DNA of 64,000 bases from Pusillimonas noertemannii (GCF_003096595.1 NZ_QEKO01000004.1:62001-126000), one strand, 5' to 3'. Shown: positions 8,435 to 18,186, counted from the stretch's first letter. Made by a program: numbers and translations. The notes: generated by a model not told the origin, from the letters alone.

Positions 8435-9269
8435 ATCCCGCCCCGTCGAAGTCGACACGCTGTCGGCCCTGACGCCGGAAAGCCAGGCCATGCTCGACGA
8501 GCTGGTCGAGCAAAGCCATTGGAACCAGACAGCGCAAGACTGGGCGATTTTCTCCCGGCTGGGCTCGGTCCATGTCGTGCGGGACGAGCATAAGCGGATC
8601 GTAGCCAGCGGCGCCGTCCTTCCCCTTGGAGACAGCGCGGCCTGGATCAGCCTGATCCTGGTCACCCCGCCGCGACGCGGCCAAGGGCTGGGACGCGCGG
8701 TGTTCGAGCACTGCCTGAAAGAAGTCCAGGCTTCGGGCCGCACCGCCATGCTCGACGCCACGCCCGATGGCGAACGGCTGTACCGGCAATACTCGTTTGC
8801 GGCCTTGTGGCGGTTTACCCGCTGGCACCGTGCCGGTGTGGGGGGCGCGCAAACGGGCGCAAGGCCGCATGCGCCCATCGCCCTTGAAACCATCGCCGCC
8901 TTGGACGGCCAGGCGCTCGGCTTTGCCCGCCATGCCCTGCTGGCCGACCTGATGGCACGGGAAGACACCGATGTGGTGCGTCACGCCGAGGCAATGGCCA
9001 TCGTCCGCGCCGGCCGCGTGGCCCGCCATATCGGGCCGCTGCTGGCCAGCAACGAACAGGCCGCCGCGCAACTGCTGGGCGACATCGCCAGCTCCACGGC
9101 CGACGCCTTGTTCATCGACGTTCCCGACGACCGCCCCCTGATGCGCGACGCGCTGTGCGCAGCCGGCTTTGCCCCGCAGCGCGGTTTTGCCCGCATGGCG
9201 CTGGGCGATGCGGCGCCGCAAGGCATGACCGCCTTCATGCATGCCGTCGCCGGACCCGAGTTCGGATAG
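8421..9269 (+). CDS. GNAT family N-acetyltransferase
   Basis: A 282-aa protein whose first half carries a GCN5-related acetyltransferase fold: [36 protein letters not shown] includes the acetyl-CoA pyrophosphate-binding RRGQGLG at about residues 85-91, followed by [21 protein letters not shown]. The second half (from about residue 145) resembles the extra C-terminal domain seen in some two-domain GNATs and lacks a clear second acetyl-CoA motif. The start overlaps the preceding stop by 14 nt, and the next gene begins about 20 nt downstream, so it belongs to the same operon. Acceptor substrate unknown; possibly an amine produced in the pathway. Confidence 0.82.
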   Translation: MASTESRPVEVDTLSALTPESQAMLDELVEQSHWNQTAQDWAIFSRLGSVHVVRDEHKRIVASGAVLPLGDSAAWISLILVTPPRRGQGLGRAVFEHCLKEVQASGRTAMLDATPDGERLYRQYSFAALWRFTRWHRAGVGGAQTGARPHAPIALETIAALDGQALGFARHALLADLMAREDTDVVRHAEAMAIVRAGRVARHIGPLLASNEQAAAQLLGDIASSTADALFIDVPDDRPLMRDALCAAGFAPQRGFARMALGDAAPQGMTAFMHAVAGPEFG

Positions 9270-9290
9270 CCCCCCAATACAGGAGCCCTC

Positions 9291-10358
9291 ATGCCCTTGC
9301 AACGATCCGATCTTTCCCAGGATGTTCTGGCGCAATTTGCGCAAGGCACGGTCATTCCCGCCCACCCCCTTGCCCTGGATGCGCAGCGCCGGTTCGACCG
9401 CCAGCGCCAGCGCGCGCTCACCCGCTACTACGTCGACGCCGGGGCCGGCGGGCTGGCGGTGGGCGTGCACACCACCCAGTTCAATATCCGCGAGCACGGC
9501 TTGTACGAAACGGTGCTGCGCGCCGCCATCGAGGATCAACAGGCCTGGACATCGCGGCCGATGATCATGATCGCGGGGCTGTGCGGCAACACCGCGCAAG
9601 CCTGCTCAGAAGCCGGCACCGCCGTAGGCCTGGGCTACCACGCGGGCTTGCTCAGCCTGGCGGCGCTGGCCCCGGCCTCCGAAGACGAGCTGATTGCCCA
9701 CTGTGAAGCCGTAAGCCGCGAAATCCCGATTATCGGTTTTTATCTGCAGACGGCCGTTGGCGGCCCCGTACTGTCCAGTGGTTTCTGGCGCCGCTTCGCC
9801 TCGATTCCCAATGCCCTGGCCATCAAGGTCGCGCCCTTCAACCGCTATCGCACCATCGACGTGGTGCGCGGAGTCGTCGAGGCACGCGCCGAAGAACGCG
9901 TATTCCTGTATACCGGCAACGATGACCACATCGTGCTGGACCTGGCCTTGCCCTTTACCGCCATGCGAGAGGGCCAGCCTGTCACGGTACGCTTTCGGGG
10001 CGGCCTGCTGGGCCACTGGTCGGTGTGGACGGCCAGCGCCGTGAAGCAACTGGCGCGGATCAAGTCCGCGCTCGCCGCCAATGGCGGCCGACTCGACCCC
10101 GAGCTGCTCGCCCTGGACTCTCGCGTCACCGACTGCAATTCGGCCTTTTTCGATGTCGCCAACAATTTTCAGGGCTGCATTGCGGGTTGTCACGAAGTCT
10201 TGCGCCGCCAGGGCCTGCTGCAGGGCACTTGGTGCCTCGACCCCGGCGAAAGCATGGGGCCCGGCCAGTCTGAACAGATCGACCGGGTCTATGCACTGCA
10301 CGGCGACTTGAGCGACGATGCTTTCGTGCGCGATAACCTGGCAAGGTGGCTGGCATGA
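9291..10358 (+). CDS. Dihydrodipicolinate synthase/N-acetylneuraminate lyase family protein
   Basis: A 355-aa class I aldolase-like TIM barrel of the DapA family, longer than true DapA (about 290 aa). The Schiff-base lysine is likely K179 in LAIKVAPFNRYRT, and the partner tyrosine is Y151 in IIGFYLQTAVGG. AGAGGLAVGVHTTQF corresponds to the phosphate/carboxylate-binding loop region (GTTGE in DapA) but is substantially altered, which argues against a role in lysine synthesis. In this operon it probably cleaves or condenses a 2-oxo acid intermediate. GAGC ribosome-binding sequence upstream; the stop overlaps the ATPase start (ATGA). Confidence 0.82.
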   Translation: MPLQRSDLSQDVLAQFAQGTVIPAHPLALDAQRRFDRQRQRALTRYYVDAGAGGLAVGVHTTQFNIREHGLYETVLRAAIEDQQAWTSRPMIMIAGLCGNTAQACSEAGTAVGLGYHAGLLSLAALAPASEDELIAHCEAVSREIPIIGFYLQTAVGGPVLSSGFWRRFASIPNALAIKVAPFNRYRTIDVVRGVVEARAEERVFLYTGNDDHIVLDLALPFTAMREGQPVTVRFRGGLLGHWSVWTASAVKQLARIKSALAANGGRLDPELLALDSRVTDCNSAFFDVANNFQGCIAGCHEVLRRQGLLQGTWCLDPGESMGPGQSEQIDRVYALHGDLSDDAFVRDNLARWLA

Positions 10359-11167
10359 TGACAAGTACTTCAGAAACTCCGCTCAGGCCGGCTCAGGCTT
10401 CGCCGGGCGAAGCGCTTATCCAGATGCGCCAGCTGCGCAAGGTCTATCGCAAGCGCAACGAAGAATTCCTTGCCGTCTCCGACGTATCCATGGACATCCA
10501 CGAAGGCGACATGGTGTCGCTGGTGGGCCCTTCCGGCTGCGGCAAATCGACATTGCTGAAGATCCTGGCCGGCCTGCACGAGCATGACGGCGGCACTTTG
10601 CAAATTGGCGGCCCGAACAATGTCTTCAATCCGGGACGCGATGTCGGCATGGTGTTCCAGCAGCCCGTGCTGCTCAAATGGCGCACCATCCTGGATAACG
10701 TGCTCTTGCCCGCCGACATCCTGGGCCTGAATAAAAAGGCGGCCACCGCGCGCGCCCACGAACTGCTCGACATGGTCGGCCTGACCGGTTTTGCCGACAA
10801 GCTGCCGTACGAGCTGTCGGGCGGCATGCAACAGCGCGCCGCCATTGCGCGGGCGCTTATCCACGACCCCAAGCTCGTCCTGATGGACGAACCCTTTGGC
10901 GCCCTGGATGCCTTGACGCGCGAAAAAATGAATCTAGAAATGCTGCGCATCTGGGGTGAAACCAAGAAAACCTTCGTGGTGGTGACACACAGCATCCAAG
11001 AGGCCGTATTTCTGGGCACCCATTGCGCCGTGCTGACGGCAGGCCCCGCCCGCATGGCTGATTTCTTCGCCATCGACCTGCCGACTCCGCGCCACCTGCT
11101 TCTGAAAACGCAGAACGAGTTCGGCGAATACGTGCGCAGAATCTACGACCTGCTCGGAGTCGATTAA
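10355..11167 (+). CDS. ABC transporter ATP-binding protein (NitT/TauT type)
   Basis: ATPase subunit of about 270 aa. Walker A is GPSGCGKST, the ABC signature is LSGGMQQRAAIARAL, Walker B is LVLMDEPFGALD, and the switch histidine is in VVVTHSIQEAVFLG. The start was set at the ATG overlapping the preceding stop (ATGA), with AAGGTGG a few bases upstream; an ATG three codons earlier and one codon later are alternatives. It completes the importer formed by the permease at 6564 and the divergent binding protein at 4685. It is the last gene of the TetR-controlled operon, followed by sdaA about 45 nt on. Confidence 0.93.
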   Translation: MMTSTSETPLRPAQASPGEALIQMRQLRKVYRKRNEEFLAVSDVSMDIHEGDMVSLVGPSGCGKSTLLKILAGLHEHDGGTLQIGGPNNVFNPGRDVGMVFQQPVLLKWRTILDNVLLPADILGLNKKAATARAHELLDMVGLTGFADKLPYELSGGMQQRAAIARALIHDPKLVLMDEPFGALDALTREKMNLEMLRIWGETKKTFVVVTHSIQEAVFLGTHCAVLTAGPARMADFFAIDLPTPRHLLLKTQNEFGEYVRRIYDLLGVD

Positions 11168-11212
11168 AAAAACGCATCACCGGCCGTCCCGCCAACTACC
11201 CGGGGGCACTAT

Positions 11213-12589
11213 ATGGCAATCAGCGTATTTGACCTGTTCAAGATCGGAATAGGTCCGTCAAGCTCCCATACGGTGGGCCCCATGCGTGCCGCTCGCCTGT
11301 TCGCCGCCCACCTGCTCGAAAGCGGGCAGCTCGCCCAGGTTGAACGGGTTCGCGTCATGCTGTATGGCTCGCTGGGCGCCACGGGAAAGGGGCATGCCAG
11401 CGACCAGGCCGTGATGCTCGGGCTGGAAGGTCAGGCGCCCGACACGGTCGATATCGATGCCATACCCGCAAGGCTTGCCTCCATACGCCGCGGCAAGCAG
11501 TTGATGTTGCTGGGCCAAAAGCCGATTTACTTCGACGAGGCCGAAGACCTGCTTTTCAACCATCGCCAGAGCCTGCCCGGCCACGTCAACGGCATGCGCT
11601 TCCAGGCTCTCGACGCCCGGCTGGCCACCCTGGACAGCAAAATCTACTATTCCGTCGGAGGCGGCTTTGTCGCCAGCGAACAGATGCTCGAATCGGGCCA
11701 GCCGCCGCAACACGAGGTTGCGCTGCCGCTGGCCTTTCATAGCGCCAAAGCATTGTTGCGGCACACTCAAGAGCAAGACGGCTCGATCGCCCAGGTCATG
11801 CGGCGCAACGAAAACCACTGGCGCGACAATGCGCAAATCGACGCCGACCTGCTGGCCATCTGGCGAGCCATGCACGACTGTATACGGTGCGGCTGCAATA
11901 CCGAGGGCAGCCTGCCCGGAGGCCTGCGCGTATCGCGCAGGGCACCGTCCCTGTACCGCACATTGCAACACTCTTCAGGCACCGCCGGCGACCCGCTGCG
12001 CATCGTAGACTGGGTCACGCTTTTTGCGCTGGCCGTCAATGAAGAAAACGCCGCCGGCGGGCGGGTCGTTACCGCGCCGACCAACGGCGCCGCCGGCATC
12101 ATGCCCGCAGTCCTGCTTTATTATCGGCGCTTCGTTCCGGGTGCCACCGACGAGGGCATCGTCGATTTCCTGCTGACCAGCGGCGCAATAGGCCTGCTAT
12201 ACAAAGAAAACGCCTCCATATCGGGAGCCGAGGTGGGCTGCCAGGGAGAAGTCGGCGTCGCCTGTTCAATGGCGGCCGCCGGGCTCTGCGCCGCACTGGG
12301 CGGCACCCCGGGGCAGGTGGAGAATGCCGCCGAGATCGGCATGGAGCATCATCTGGGCCTTACCTGCGATCCCGTCGGAGGGCTGGTGCAAATACCCTGC
12401 ATCGAACGCAACGCCATCGCCGCCGTCCAGGCCATTACCGCAAGCCGCCTTGCCCTGCAAGGCGACGGCACCCACCATGTCAGCCTTGATCAGGTCATCA
12501 AGACCATGCGCGAAACCGGCGCCGACATGATGAGCAAGTACAAGGAAACATCACAGGGCGGGCTGGCCGTGAACATCATCGAGTGTTGA
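11213..12589 (+). CDS. sdaA: L-serine ammonia-lyase (serine deaminase), single-chain iron-sulfur type
   Basis: A 458-aa enzyme that converts L-serine to pyruvate and ammonia using a [4Fe-4S] cluster, not PLP. The N-terminal beta-type domain begins MAISVFDLFKIGIGPSSSHTVGPM. The alpha-type catalytic domain contains TAPTNGAAGIMPAVL, SGAEVGCQGEVGVACSMAAAG, and LTCDPVGGLVQIPCIERNA, which carry the cluster-ligand cysteines. Its length and fused domains match the E. coli SdaA/SdaB class. It may be cotranscribed with the preceding ABC operon or independent; the 45-nt gap does not decide. A hairpin terminator follows at 12609. Confidence 0.95.
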   Translation: MAISVFDLFKIGIGPSSSHTVGPMRAARLFAAHLLESGQLAQVERVRVMLYGSLGATGKGHASDQAVMLGLEGQAPDTVDIDAIPARLASIRRGKQLMLLGQKPIYFDEAEDLLFNHRQSLPGHVNGMRFQALDARLATLDSKIYYSVGGGFVASEQMLESGQPPQHEVALPLAFHSAKALLRHTQEQDGSIAQVMRRNENHWRDNAQIDADLLAIWRAMHDCIRCGCNTEGSLPGGLRVSRRAPSLYRTLQHSSGTAGDPLRIVDWVTLFALAVNEENAAGGRVVTAPTNGAAGIMPAVLLYYRRFVPGATDEGIVDFLLTSGAIGLLYKENASISGAEVGCQGEVGVACSMAAAGLCAALGGTPGQVENAAEIGMEHHLGLTCDPVGGLVQIPCIERNAIAAVQAITASRLALQGDGTHHVSLDQVIKTMRETGADMMSKYKETSQGGLAVNIIEC

Positions 12590-12608
12590 TGAACAATGCG
12601 CTCCAACG

Positions 12609-12638
12609 CCAGAAAGCGCCTCGGAAGGCGCTTTCTGG
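12609..12638. terminator. Hairpin between convergent sdaA and ppsA
   Basis: A perfect 12-bp stem (CCAGAAAGCGCC / GGCGCTTTCTGG) with a 6-nt loop lies 20 nt after the sdaA stop and about 40 nt past the ppsA stop. There is no long T tract on either side, so it may work in both directions weakly or protect 3' ends. Confidence 0.6.
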
Positions 12639-12679
12639 GTGTTCAGGCCGCGCTCGAAGCGCGGCCGGCTTGATGCGGA

Positions 12680-15055
12680 TCAGACCTTGGCGCCGTTGGC
12701 CAGGCGCTGCCAGGTCTCGACAACCGTGTCGGGGTTGAGCGACATCGACAGAATGCCTTCGTCGCGCAGCCACTCGGCCAGGTCGGGGTGGTCACTGGGG
12801 CCCTGACCGCAGATGCCCACGTACTTGCCGGCGGCCAGGCAGGCCTTGATGGCGCGGTTGAGCATGAACTTGACGGCTTCGTCGCGTTCGTCGAAGTCGG
12901 CGGCCAGCAGTTCCATGCCCGAGTCGCGGTCAAGGCCCAGGGTAAGCTGGGTCATGTCGTTGGAACCGATGGAGAAGCCGTCGAAGTACTCGAGGAACTT
13001 GTCGGCCAGCAAGGCGTTGGAAGGCACTTCGCACATCATGATCAGGCGCAGGCCGTTCTCACCCCGCGCCAGGCCGTGCTTGGCCAGCAGGTCGACCACC
13101 CGCTTGGCCTGCGACAGGGTGCGCACGAAAGGCACCATGATCTCGACGTTGGTCAGGCCCATGTCGTCGCGCACCTTTTTAAGGGCCTCGCACTCCATGC
13201 GGAAGCACTCTTCGAACTCGTCGGAGATGTAGCGCGAAGCGCCGCGGAAACCCAGCATGGGGTTTTCTTCTTCGGGCTCGTAGCGCGAGCCGCCCACGAG
13301 CTTGCGGTACTCGTTCGACTTGAAGTCGGAGAGGCGCACGATGACCGGCTTGGGATAGAAGGCGGCGCCGATGGTGGCCACGCCTTCGGCCAGCTTGTCG
13401 ACGAAGAAGGCGCGCGGGCTGGCATAGCCGCGCGCGGCCGATTCAACGGCCTTCTTGAGCTCGCTGTCGACGTTGGGATAGTCGAGCACGGCCTTGGGAT
13501 GCACGTTGATGTTGTTGTTGATGATGAACTCGAGACGCGCCAGACCGACGCCGGCATTGGGAATCTGCGAGAAATCGAAGGCCAACTGCGGATTGCCGAC
13601 GTTCATCATGACCTTGAGGCCGATGTCGGGCATTTCGCCCCAGCGCACTTCTTCGATCTCGGTTTCGATCAGGCCGTCGTAGATGCGGCCCTCGTCGCCC
13701 TCGGCGCACGAGACGGTGACCTCTTTGCCTTCTTGCAGCACATCGGTGGCGTTGGCGCAGCCCACCACGGCCGGAATGCCCAGCTCGCGGGCGATGATGG
13801 CCGCGTGGCAGGTGCGGCCGCCCCGGTTGGTGACGATGGCCGAGGCCAGCTTCATGACGGGTTCCCAGTTGGGGTCGGTCATGTCGGTAACCAGGATGTC
13901 GCCGGCCTGGACCTGGTCCATCTGCGAGATGTCGCCCACGATGCGCACCTTGCCCGAGCCGATTTTTTGCCCGATGGCGCGGCCAGTAACCAGGACGTCG
14001 CCGGTAGCCTTGAGGCGGTAGCGCTCTTGCACGTCTTGCTTGCCCTGCTGCGACTTGACGGTTTCGGGGCGGGCCTGAAGGATGTAGATCTTGCCGTCGA
14101 CGCCGTCGCGGCCCCATTCGATGTCCATGGGCCGCTTGTAGTGCTGCTCAATGATGACCGCATAGCGGGCCAGTTCGATGACTTCATCGTCGGTCAGCGA
14201 ATAGCGGTTGCGCTCGGAAACCGGCACGTCGACGGTGCGCACGGCCACGCCGGCGGTGCGCTGGGGGTCGAATTCCATCTTGATGAGCTTGGAACCGATG
14301 CGGCGGCTGATGATGGGATAGTGCCCGGCAGCCAGCGTGGGCTTGAACACGTAGAACTCGTCGGGGTTGACGGCGCCCTGCACCACGGTTTCGCCCAGGC
14401 CGTACGACGACGTGATGAAGACCACGTCTTCGAAGCCCGATTCGGTGTCGAGCGTGAACATGACCCCGGCGCTGCCCTTGTCGGAACGCACCATGCGCTG
14501 GATGCCGGCCGACAGGGCGACCTCGGCGTGGGCATAGCCCTTGTGCACGCGGTACGATATGGCGCGGTCGTTGTACAGCGAGGCGAACACGTGGCGCACC
14601 TTGTCGAGCACGTCGTCGATGCCGACGACGTTCAGGAAGGTTTCCTGCTGGCCGGCAAAAGAGGCGTCGGGCAAGTCTTCGGCGGTGGCCGAAGAACGCA
14701 CGGCGAAAGAACCCTTGCCGTCGGCGTCGAGCTTGGCAAAGGCCTCGCGGATGGCTTTTTCAAGCTGGGCCGGGAAAGGCGTGTCGACGATCCATTGGCG
14801 GATCTGGGCGCCGGCCTCGGCCAGCTCGCGCACGTCTTCGGAATCAAGCGTAGAGAGGCGCTGGGCGATGCGGTCGTCAAGTCCGGTAGACTTGAGGAAC
14901 TCGCGGAAGGCGTCGGCCGTGGTGGCAAAGCCGCCGGGCACACGCACCCCGGCCCCCGCCAACTGGCTGATCATCTCGCCCAGGGAGGCGTTTTTGCCCC
15001 CCACCGAGTCAACGTCCGTCATGCGGAGCTGCTCGAACGATACTACATAAGACAT
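12680..15055 (-). CDS. ppsA: Phosphoenolpyruvate synthase
   Basis: A 791-aa PEP synthase (pyruvate, water dikinase) that makes PEP from pyruvate and ATP for gluconeogenesis. The N-terminal ATP-grasp region shows [15 protein letters not shown] and [25 protein letters not shown]. The phosphohistidine domain carries [21 protein letters not shown] with the phosphorylated His at residue 417. The C-terminal TIM barrel includes [12 protein letters not shown] and [20 protein letters not shown]. The length matches the family. It is divergent from ppsR, its own regulatory kinase/phosphorylase, across a 169-nt region containing a large dyad at 15084-15151. Confidence 0.97.
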   Translation of the reverse strand: MSYVVSFEQLRMTDVDSVGGKNASLGEMISQLAGAGVRVPGGFATTADAFREFLKSTGLDDRIAQRLSTLDSEDVRELAEAGAQIRQWIVDTPFPAQLEKAIREAFAKLDADGKGSFAVRSSATAEDLPDASFAGQQETFLNVVGIDDVLDKVRHVFASLYNDRAISYRVHKGYAHAEVALSAGIQRMVRSDKGSAGVMFTLDTESGFEDVVFITSSYGLGETVVQGAVNPDEFYVFKPTLAAGHYPIISRRIGSKLIKMEFDPQRTAGVAVRTVDVPVSERNRYSLTDDEVIELARYAVIIEQHYKRPMDIEWGRDGVDGKIYILQARPETVKSQQGKQDVQERYRLKATGDVLVTGRAIGQKIGSGKVRIVGDISQMDQVQAGDILVTDMTDPNWEPVMKLASAIVTNRGGRTCHAAIIARELGIPAVVGCANATDVLQEGKEVTVSCAEGDEGRIYDGLIETEIEEVRWGEMPDIGLKVMMNVGNPQLAFDFSQIPNAGVGLARLEFIINNNINVHPKAVLDYPNVDSELKKAVESAARGYASPRAFFVDKLAEGVATIGAAFYPKPVIVRLSDFKSNEYRKLVGGSRYEPEEENPMLGFRGASRYISDEFEECFRMECEALKKVRDDMGLTNVEIMVPFVRTLSQAKRVVDLLAKHGLARGENGLRLIMMCEVPSNALLADKFLEYFDGFSIGSNDMTQLTLGLDRDSGMELLAADFDERDEAVKFMLNRAIKACLAAGKYVGICGQGPSDHPDLAEWLRDEGILSMSLNPDTVVETWQRLANGAKV

Positions 15056-15083
15056 AAAGTCACCTTTGACACTATAGAAGAAA

Positions 15084-15151
15084 GCTTGTTTGGCCAGGGC
15101 ATAACACGGGGCGCGAATGTGCCCTACAATCTATGCTCTGGCCGAACAAGC
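15084..15151. promoter_or_regulatory. Long inverted repeat between ppsA and ppsR
   Basis: The left arm GCTTGTTTGGCCAGGGCATA at 15084-15103 is complementary at 18 of 20 positions to the right arm at 15132-15151, with a 28-nt centre. Both mismatches would be G-U pairs in RNA. A TACAAT -10-like hexamer lies in the centre on the + strand. It could be a symmetrical operator for both genes or an RNA structure in the ppsR leader. Confidence 0.6.
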
Positions 15152-15224
15152 CTTGCCGTTCCAGGAACGCAGCAAGGTTCGATTGTACTTCGTTTCCCCT
15201 CCAACCCTGCCGCCCTTCTTCCTC

Positions 15225-16058
15225 ATGACATCCACGCCCGTCGAGCGCACCGTTTTCATCGTTTCGGACAGTACCGGCATCACCGCCGAAACCTTTTCCC
15301 ACGCAGTGCTTTCGCAGTTCGAACAGGTCAAGTTCACCCCGGTTCGCATTCCCTTCATCGACGGAATCGAAAAGGCCACCGCGGCCGCCCAGCGCATCAA
15401 TCGCTGCGCCGAAAAAGAACAGCAGCCGCCCCTGGTGTTCAGCACGCTGGTCAATCCGGACGTCGCCTTCATCGTCCGGCAGTCCAACTGCACCTTCCTC
15501 GACCTGTTCGGCACTTTCGTGAAACCCATCGAAGAGGCGCTGGACATGAAGTCCAGCCACTCGATCGGCCGCTCGCACATGGGGGGGCTTTCGCCCCAAT
15601 ATCACAATCGTATTGAGGCGATCAATTTCAGCCTGGCTCACGATGACGGACAGTTCGTCCATGGGCTCGAGCAGGCCGACGTGATCCTGGTGGGGGTCTC
15701 GCGCTGCGGCAAGACGCCCACCAGCCTGTACCTGGCCATGCAATACGCGGTCAAGGCGGCGAACTTTCCGCTTATCCCCGAAGATTTCGAACGCGGCTCG
15801 CTGCCGGCAACGCTGGCGCCCTATCGCGGCAAGCTCTTCGGCCTGTCCATCCAGCCCGAGCGCCTGGCCGAGGTACGCAACGAACGCCGGCCGGGCAGCC
15901 AATATGCCTCGCTGAAGCAATGCCGCTACGAGGTCGCCGAGGCCGAGCGGCTGATGCGGATGGAAAACATCCCCTGCCTGTCGACCACGACGCGGTCGAT
16001 CGAAGAGATTTCCACCAAGGTGCTGGAGGAAGTGGGCATCAACAGGCGTAGTTATTGA
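15225..16058 (+). CDS. ppsR: PEP synthase regulatory protein (bifunctional kinase/pyrophosphorylase)
   Basis: DUF299 protein of 277 aa that inactivates PpsA by ADP-dependent phosphorylation of a threonine and reactivates it by Pi-dependent dephosphorylation. The start is the ATG giving MTSTPVERTVFIVSDSTGITAETF, the conserved N-terminus; the open frame extends 36 codons upstream into the dyad but that part is not family-like. The nucleotide-binding P-loop GVSRCGKT is at residues 157-164, followed by PTSLYLAMQYAVKAANFPLIPEDF. Divergent from its target gene ppsA. Nothing gene-like lies in the 50 nt between its stop and the convergent TetR gene. Confidence 0.96.
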   Translation: MTSTPVERTVFIVSDSTGITAETFSHAVLSQFEQVKFTPVRIPFIDGIEKATAAAQRINRCAEKEQQPPLVFSTLVNPDVAFIVRQSNCTFLDLFGTFVKPIEEALDMKSSHSIGRSHMGGLSPQYHNRIEAINFSLAHDDGQFVHGLEQADVILVGVSRCGKTPTSLYLAMQYAVKAANFPLIPEDFERGSLPATLAPYRGKLFGLSIQPERLAEVRNERRPGSQYASLKQCRYEVAEAERLMRMENIPCLSTTTRSIEEISTKVLEEVGINRRSY

Positions 16059-16111
16059 GTTTTATGGCTGTTGACGCTGGTTTGTCTCGTTGTCGTTTGA
16101 TGCAGCGGTTT

Positions 16112-16780
16112 TCAACGTTGCACGCCCCGAATCGCCAATGCTACCAACTCGCGAAACCGGGCAAGGCCTTCTTGCGCATCAGGGCTTTCCTGGGTCAACC
16201 AACGGCGCACTTCGGTTAAATAAATAGTAATAAGCAGAGAAGCAATCAGCGCGACCGGCGCTTCTTTGGTCACTTCTCCCGACCGCTGACCCCGATCAAT
16301 AATTTGCTGCAGTACGGCTATCATGCGTGGGCGTCGCTCGTAGAACCGAACCGTTTCCGCGCCGGGTTCTTTGGTCGCCCCCATCACATCCACAATTTCA
16401 CGCACAATCGGCCGCCCCAATGCGGGATGGGCTGCCCAGTAATCGTAGCGAGGTTTAAAGAAAGCCGATATTTGCTCAAGCAAAGGCTGATCGAGATTCA
16501 GCGCTTGTTCAGCCTGTTCACTCACCTCGTCCAGATCGTCGTTCACGATCATCATAAGCAGTTCACGCTTGTCTTTAGCGTAAGTGAAGAGCGTACCGAT
16601 ACCCACTTCTGCCTGAAGCGCAATATCGCGAGTGGTCGCCACGTCGTAGCCCTTTTCCATAAACTCACGCCGCGCCGCAGCCTGAATACGGCGACGCCTT
16701 TCCCGCTTCCCCTGCTCGCGCAACCCTATTTTCTTGGGCGAGAGCGTTGGCATTTTATTTCGGGTGACTTCGTTTTGCAT
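16112..16780 (-). CDS. TetR/AcrR family transcriptional regulator of the catabolic block
   Basis: A 222-aa regulator. The N-terminal region is strongly basic (GKRERRRRIQAAARREF), followed by the helix-turn-helix GYDVATTRDIALQAEVGIGTLFTYAKDKRELL at about residues 44-75. The C-terminal ligand domain is not assignable. It is divergent from the first FAD monooxygenase gene across 143 nt. A shared 18-nt motif is found in this gap (16850-16867) and before the TAXI gene (18187-18204), making it the obvious candidate binding protein. Its base composition, like that of the following genes, is visibly less GC-rich than ppsR or the lipid A genes. Confidence 0.87.
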   Translation of the reverse strand: MQNEVTRNKMPTLSPKKIGLREQGKRERRRRIQAAARREFMEKGYDVATTRDIALQAEVGIGTLFTYAKDKRELLMMIVNDDLDEVSEQAEQALNLDQPLLEQISAFFKPRYDYWAAHPALGRPIVREIVDVMGATKEPGAETVRFYERRPRMIAVLQQIIDRGQRSGEVTKEAPVALIASLLITIYLTEVRRWLTQESPDAQEGLARFRELVALAIRGVQR

Positions 16781-16849
16781 GGCAATAAAAATTAAAAAAA
16801 CGATCAGCTCTTAATGGTGCTTGACCCATATTGAATCATACCCATAAAA

Positions 16850-16867
16850 TGAAACACGCTCATTTTT
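16850..16867 (+). promoter_or_regulatory. Shared 18-nt motif, copy 1 (TetR/monooxygenase divergent promoter)
   Basis: TGAAACACGCTCATTTTT. The same sequence with one change occurs on the opposite strand at 18187-18204. It overlaps the small inverted repeat GCTCA-TTTT-TGAGC at 16858-16871. It is a candidate operator of the neighbouring TetR protein. Confidence 0.5.
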
Positions 16868-16923
16868 GAGCATACACTTGGAATAATGATTGGTCACGGC
16901 CTATTTTCACGGATAAATTACCT

Positions 16924-18129
16924 ATGAACCACAATCCCGTCATTGTGTCCGGCGGTGGGCCGGTTGGTCTGGTTGCTGCCCTGGCACTTGCGGAAAAAGG
17001 CGTCAACGTTGTCGTGTTGGAAGCTTGTGCCGAAATTCCCACCGACTTGCGAGCCGGTACGTTTCACCCACCCACCGTCGAAATGCTCGACACGTTGTCC
17101 ATCGGGCAGGAATTGCTCAAGCTGGGCATAAAAGTATCTGAATGGCAAGTTCGTGACCGCAAACAAGGACTGATTGCGCAATTCGACCTGGGCATGATTG
17201 CCGGCGAAACGTCCTACCCGTTTCGCCTGCACTGCGAGCAGCACAAACTGTCGCGACTGGCATATCAGGCGTTGCAAAGGTTTCCCAATGCACGGGTTTT
17301 GTTCGGTCATGAGTGTGTCAGCTTCACGCAGGATGAAGAATGCGTCACCGTTCAGGTGACGTCGGATGGCGTTACGCGCAACATGCAAGCCAGTTACCTG
17401 ATTGGCGCCGACGGCGTGCGCAGTATCGTCAGAAAAACCGCCAATATTGAATTCGAGGGCTTCACCTGGCCGGAACGCTTTCTGGTCTTTGCCACCACTT
17501 TCGATTTAAAAAGCTGCGGTTTTACAGGTAACGCCTACATTGCCGATCCCGACGAATGGGCGGCCATTTTTGTACAGCCCCATAACGGCCCCCCCGGCAT
17601 TTATCGCATTGCTTTTCCCATTCAACCGGATCAAACCGACGAAGAAGTGCTGTCAGACGATTATGTGCAAAGCCGTATACAAGGTTTCCTGTTGCCCGAC
17701 CAGACTTACGACATCCCTTACCGCAGCGTGTACCGCGTACACCAGCGGGTGGCAAAAAATTTCCGATCCGGCCGGATCCTGCTGGCCGGCGACGCGGCCC
17801 ATGTGAATAATCCACTGGGTGGCATGGGCCTGAACAGCGGCATTCACGACGCCATGAACCTGGCAGAAAAATTGACGCGCGTCTTGCTGAATAACGAGAG
17901 CACAACACTTCTTGATCTATACGACCGGCAGCGACGTCTGACCAATATCGAGTATGTGCAGGCCATTACTATCCGCAATAAAAAAATGTTGGAAGAACGC
18001 GACCCCGAAATACGCGCGCAACGAAGCCAGGAGATGCGAGACATAGCCTCCGACCCTGAAAAACATCGCGCCTTCCTGATGAATTCCTCGATGATCAACA
18101 GCGTCAGGCGCGCCGCACAGATTCAATAA
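16924..18129 (+). CDS. FAD-dependent aromatic hydroxylase (PheA/TfdB-like FAD_binding_3 family)
   Basis: A 401-aa flavoprotein monooxygenase. The FAD ADP-binding motif GGGPVG is at residues 10-15, the DG motif reads IGADGVRSIVRK, and the second FAD motif is ILLAGDAAHVNNPLGGMGLNSGIHDAMNL near residue 288. It lacks the thioredoxin-like C-terminal domain of the roughly 590-aa phenol hydroxylases, so it is closer to short-form hydroxylases of the group that includes MhpA. It probably hydroxylates an aromatic or heteroaromatic ring using NAD(P)H and oxygen. It is divergent from the TetR gene and followed after 145 nt by the TAXI transporter genes. Confidence 0.88.
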   Translation: MNHNPVIVSGGGPVGLVAALALAEKGVNVVVLEACAEIPTDLRAGTFHPPTVEMLDTLSIGQELLKLGIKVSEWQVRDRKQGLIAQFDLGMIAGETSYPFRLHCEQHKLSRLAYQALQRFPNARVLFGHECVSFTQDEECVTVQVTSDGVTRNMQASYLIGADGVRSIVRKTANIEFEGFTWPERFLVFATTFDLKSCGFTGNAYIADPDEWAAIFVQPHNGPPGIYRIAFPIQPDQTDEEVLSDDYVQSRIQGFLLPDQTYDIPYRSVYRVHQRVAKNFRSGRILLAGDAAHVNNPLGGMGLNSGIHDAMNLAEKLTRVLLNNESTTLLDLYDRQRRLTNIEYVQAITIRNKKMLEERDPEIRAQRSQEMRDIASDPEKHRAFLMNSSMINSVRRAAQIQ

Positions 18130-18186
18130 ATGTTCTGGCGGGTGCGTTTTCCCCAACTACTTTTCCGTGAAAAATATGCTAGATTT

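Noticed and set aside
12788-15616. Very long open frame (over 900 codons) antisense to ppsA
   Set aside because: It mirrors ppsA codons in a GC-rich genome, gives a low-complexity protein with no family character, and runs through the ppsA promoter dyad into ppsR in a different frame. ppsA itself has full-length family motifs.
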